16,010 nt of DNA from Endomicrobium sp. Lineage in GTDB: Bacteria; Elusimicrobiota; Endomicrobiia; Endomicrobiales; Endomicrobiaceae. Positions 15,031-16,010 of this stretch are shown here, in pieces. The notes under the pieces are model-generated. The model made no database searches. It saw only the letters and a program-made list of their open reading frames with translations, and had not been told where the DNA came from. How positions within the stretch are numbered: position 1 is the stretch's first letter; every line of letters starts with the position of its first letter. The position numbers were made by a program, and so were the translations under genes. The DNA is taken from the NCBI GenBank assembly GCA_031264895.1, contig JAISDI010000226.1:1-16010 (forward strand), given 5' to 3'.

Positions 15031-15447
15031 ATGAAAGCATTATTTGAAGAAAATTCATATGGGAGTGAACTGCTTAATAAGTATGAAAATAAAGAATTGA
15101 GTGATGCCCAATTCTTAAAAGCGTTTGGGCAATCAGATATTTTTTATTCTACGCCATTTGGAGATACTGTTGGCGGACAACAAGCGTTATTTCTTGTCAG
15201 AAAATCTGATGGACCTCTGTATCATCCTGTTTTTACATCATTAGAAAACGCAAAAACATATTTTAATAAAGCTGGGAGAGCAGGCTTTCTAATAATGTCA
15301 AAAACTTTTCTCGACTTTGTAAAAGATACATTAAACATATATGAAAATGCTCCAGAAAAGGTAGGAGTTATAATAGAACCCGGGGTTTTTGGAATTACTT
15401 TGGATCCAGAAGTTTTGGATGCGGTAATAAAGATGATGCAATCATAA
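15031..15447 (+). CDS. SseB-like protein (SseB N-terminal domain family)
   Basis: A 138-aa soluble protein. The pattern ALFLVRKSDGPLYHPVFTSLENAKTYF (around 52-78) followed by PEKVGVIIEPGVFGITLDPEVLDAVI (108-133) matches the SseB N-terminal fold, in which a strand-rich core ends with a 'GVVINPGxxGxxL' segment. SseB (enhanced serine sensitivity B) family proteins have no firmly known biochemical role, though they occur near polymorphic toxin and immunity loci. The ATG at 15031 is preceded by AAAAAGGGCGATTGAAAA, a weak ribosome site. It is divergent from the DUF488 pair and 39 bp upstream of the next gene, probably in one operon with it. Confidence 0.65.
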   Translation: MKALFEENSYGSELLNKYENKELSDAQFLKAFGQSDIFYSTPFGDTVGGQQALFLVRKSDGPLYHPVFTSLENAKTYFNKAGRAGFLIMSKTFLDFVKDTLNIYENAPEKVGVIIEPGVFGITLDPEVLDAVIKMMQS

Positions 15448-15486
15448 GAAGTGAGTCTTAAAATATGATTGTATAGGTCAAATTTT

Positions 15487-15966
15487 ATGAATATAAACGG
15501 CTGGGACTATAATTTTAAATCTTTACCTTATTGGGATAACAGGGAAAAATTTCCATATGTTTATGATCTTTTGTTTGAGAACGAACAGGCGGATATCGCT
15601 TTTCTTATTTATTCTATTACTGAAGTTACTATGTGTTATTATGTAGGTTTTTTGGCCATATTTAAAAATAAGGAAAAGCCAGAATTATTATTGAATGCCA
15701 CAAAGGGTGGTTTTTTAAATGAAAAAGTAATATTTAGTATAGAAAACAGGTTTGCATTTGTGAAGTCTGCTATATACATCAAAAAGGGTTGGCCAATCTT
15801 TATATTTGATTTACTGAATAGGCAATTTGCATGTTTGAAAATAATTCCAAATAGCAAAAACGATCTTATGGGAAGAATAAATGAAACTAAAATTGAAATT
15901 GATAAATTGAAGTGGATGCCATTTGAAAGACTTGATAGTTTTTGTTCTGAACTTCGCGATAAATAA
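15487..15966 (+). CDS. Hypothetical protein, 159 aa, after the SseB-like gene
   Basis: I do not recognise a family. The product begins MNINGWDYNFKSLPYWDNRE, is rich in aromatic residues, and contains a hydrophobic stretch around FLIYSITEVTMCYYVGFLAIF that is more like buried strands than a membrane helix. The C-terminal part (RINETKIEIDKLKWMPFERL) is charged and helical. A frame extension to a TTG at 15469 exists, but the ATG at 15487 is preferred because AGGTC sits 7 nt before it. Size, composition and position after an SseB-like gene resemble immunity-type proteins of polymorphic toxin loci, which is speculation. No toxin gene is in view. Confidence 0.65.
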   Translation: MNINGWDYNFKSLPYWDNREKFPYVYDLLFENEQADIAFLIYSITEVTMCYYVGFLAIFKNKEKPELLLNATKGGFLNEKVIFSIENRFAFVKSAIYIKKGWPIFIFDLLNRQFACLKIIPNSKNDLMGRINETKIEIDKLKWMPFERLDSFCSELRDK

Positions 15967-16010
15967 CGGCAATTTATATAATATTTTAAGTTATCACGTA
16001 ATATATAGGA

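Noticed and set aside
1..16010. Possible CRISPR array.
   Set aside because: No regularly spaced direct repeats with unique spacers are present; all repeats are palindromic and irregular.

Overview
The window looks like a chromosome segment of a low-to-moderate GC bacterium. Typical bacterial Shine-Dalgarno sites, sigma70-type promoters, tight minus-strand operons, many decayed or repeat-rich intergenic stretches and a Lys/Ala-rich histone-like peptide would fit an Elusimicrobiota/Endomicrobium-type genome. That taxonomic guess comes from general appearance only and is low confidence.

Left end (1-3400) is a defence-type region in decay. A type I restriction-modification operon runs on the minus strand: hsdM, then hsdS overlapping its stop and leaving the window at base 1. 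hsdM carries a one-base deletion near 2493/2494 that separates its conserved N-terminus (start 2558) from the rest. Upstream, on the plus strand, is a relic of an AAA_14/DUF4143-type ATPase with frameshifts and a stop codon, and then a long hairpin terminator.

The middle (3471-8037) holds a divergent cation/proton antiporter-fold membrane protein, a cluster of short palindromic repeats (4765-5160), and a two-gene operon encoding a FIST sensory protein and a cytoplasmic PAS-HisKA-HATPase-REC hybrid histidine kinase. A good promoter (TTGAAA-17-TATAAT) precedes the FIST gene.

The housekeeping core (8305-13052) has serS on the plus strand, ending at a bidirectional terminator shared with a converging 43-codon Lys/Ala-rich peptide gene. 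It continues with a seven-helix membrane protein of unknown function and the minus-strand operon PilZ - folD - unknown 193-aa protein (8 bp and -4 bp junctions). A 163-bp element bounded by 23-bp inverted repeats lies between the last gene and the membrane protein gene, and its end forms the C-terminus of the 193-aa protein. A tRNA-Ser(GCU) follows with its own strong promoter.

The right end (13249-16010) looks accessory. A zero-gap minus-strand pair encodes a two-domain DUF488 protein and a 261-aa partner that may be a dual-OB-type protein. This is the best candidate in the window for a poorly described system, perhaps nucleic-acid-directed or defence-related. Divergent from it are an SseB-like protein and a 159-aa protein of unknown function.
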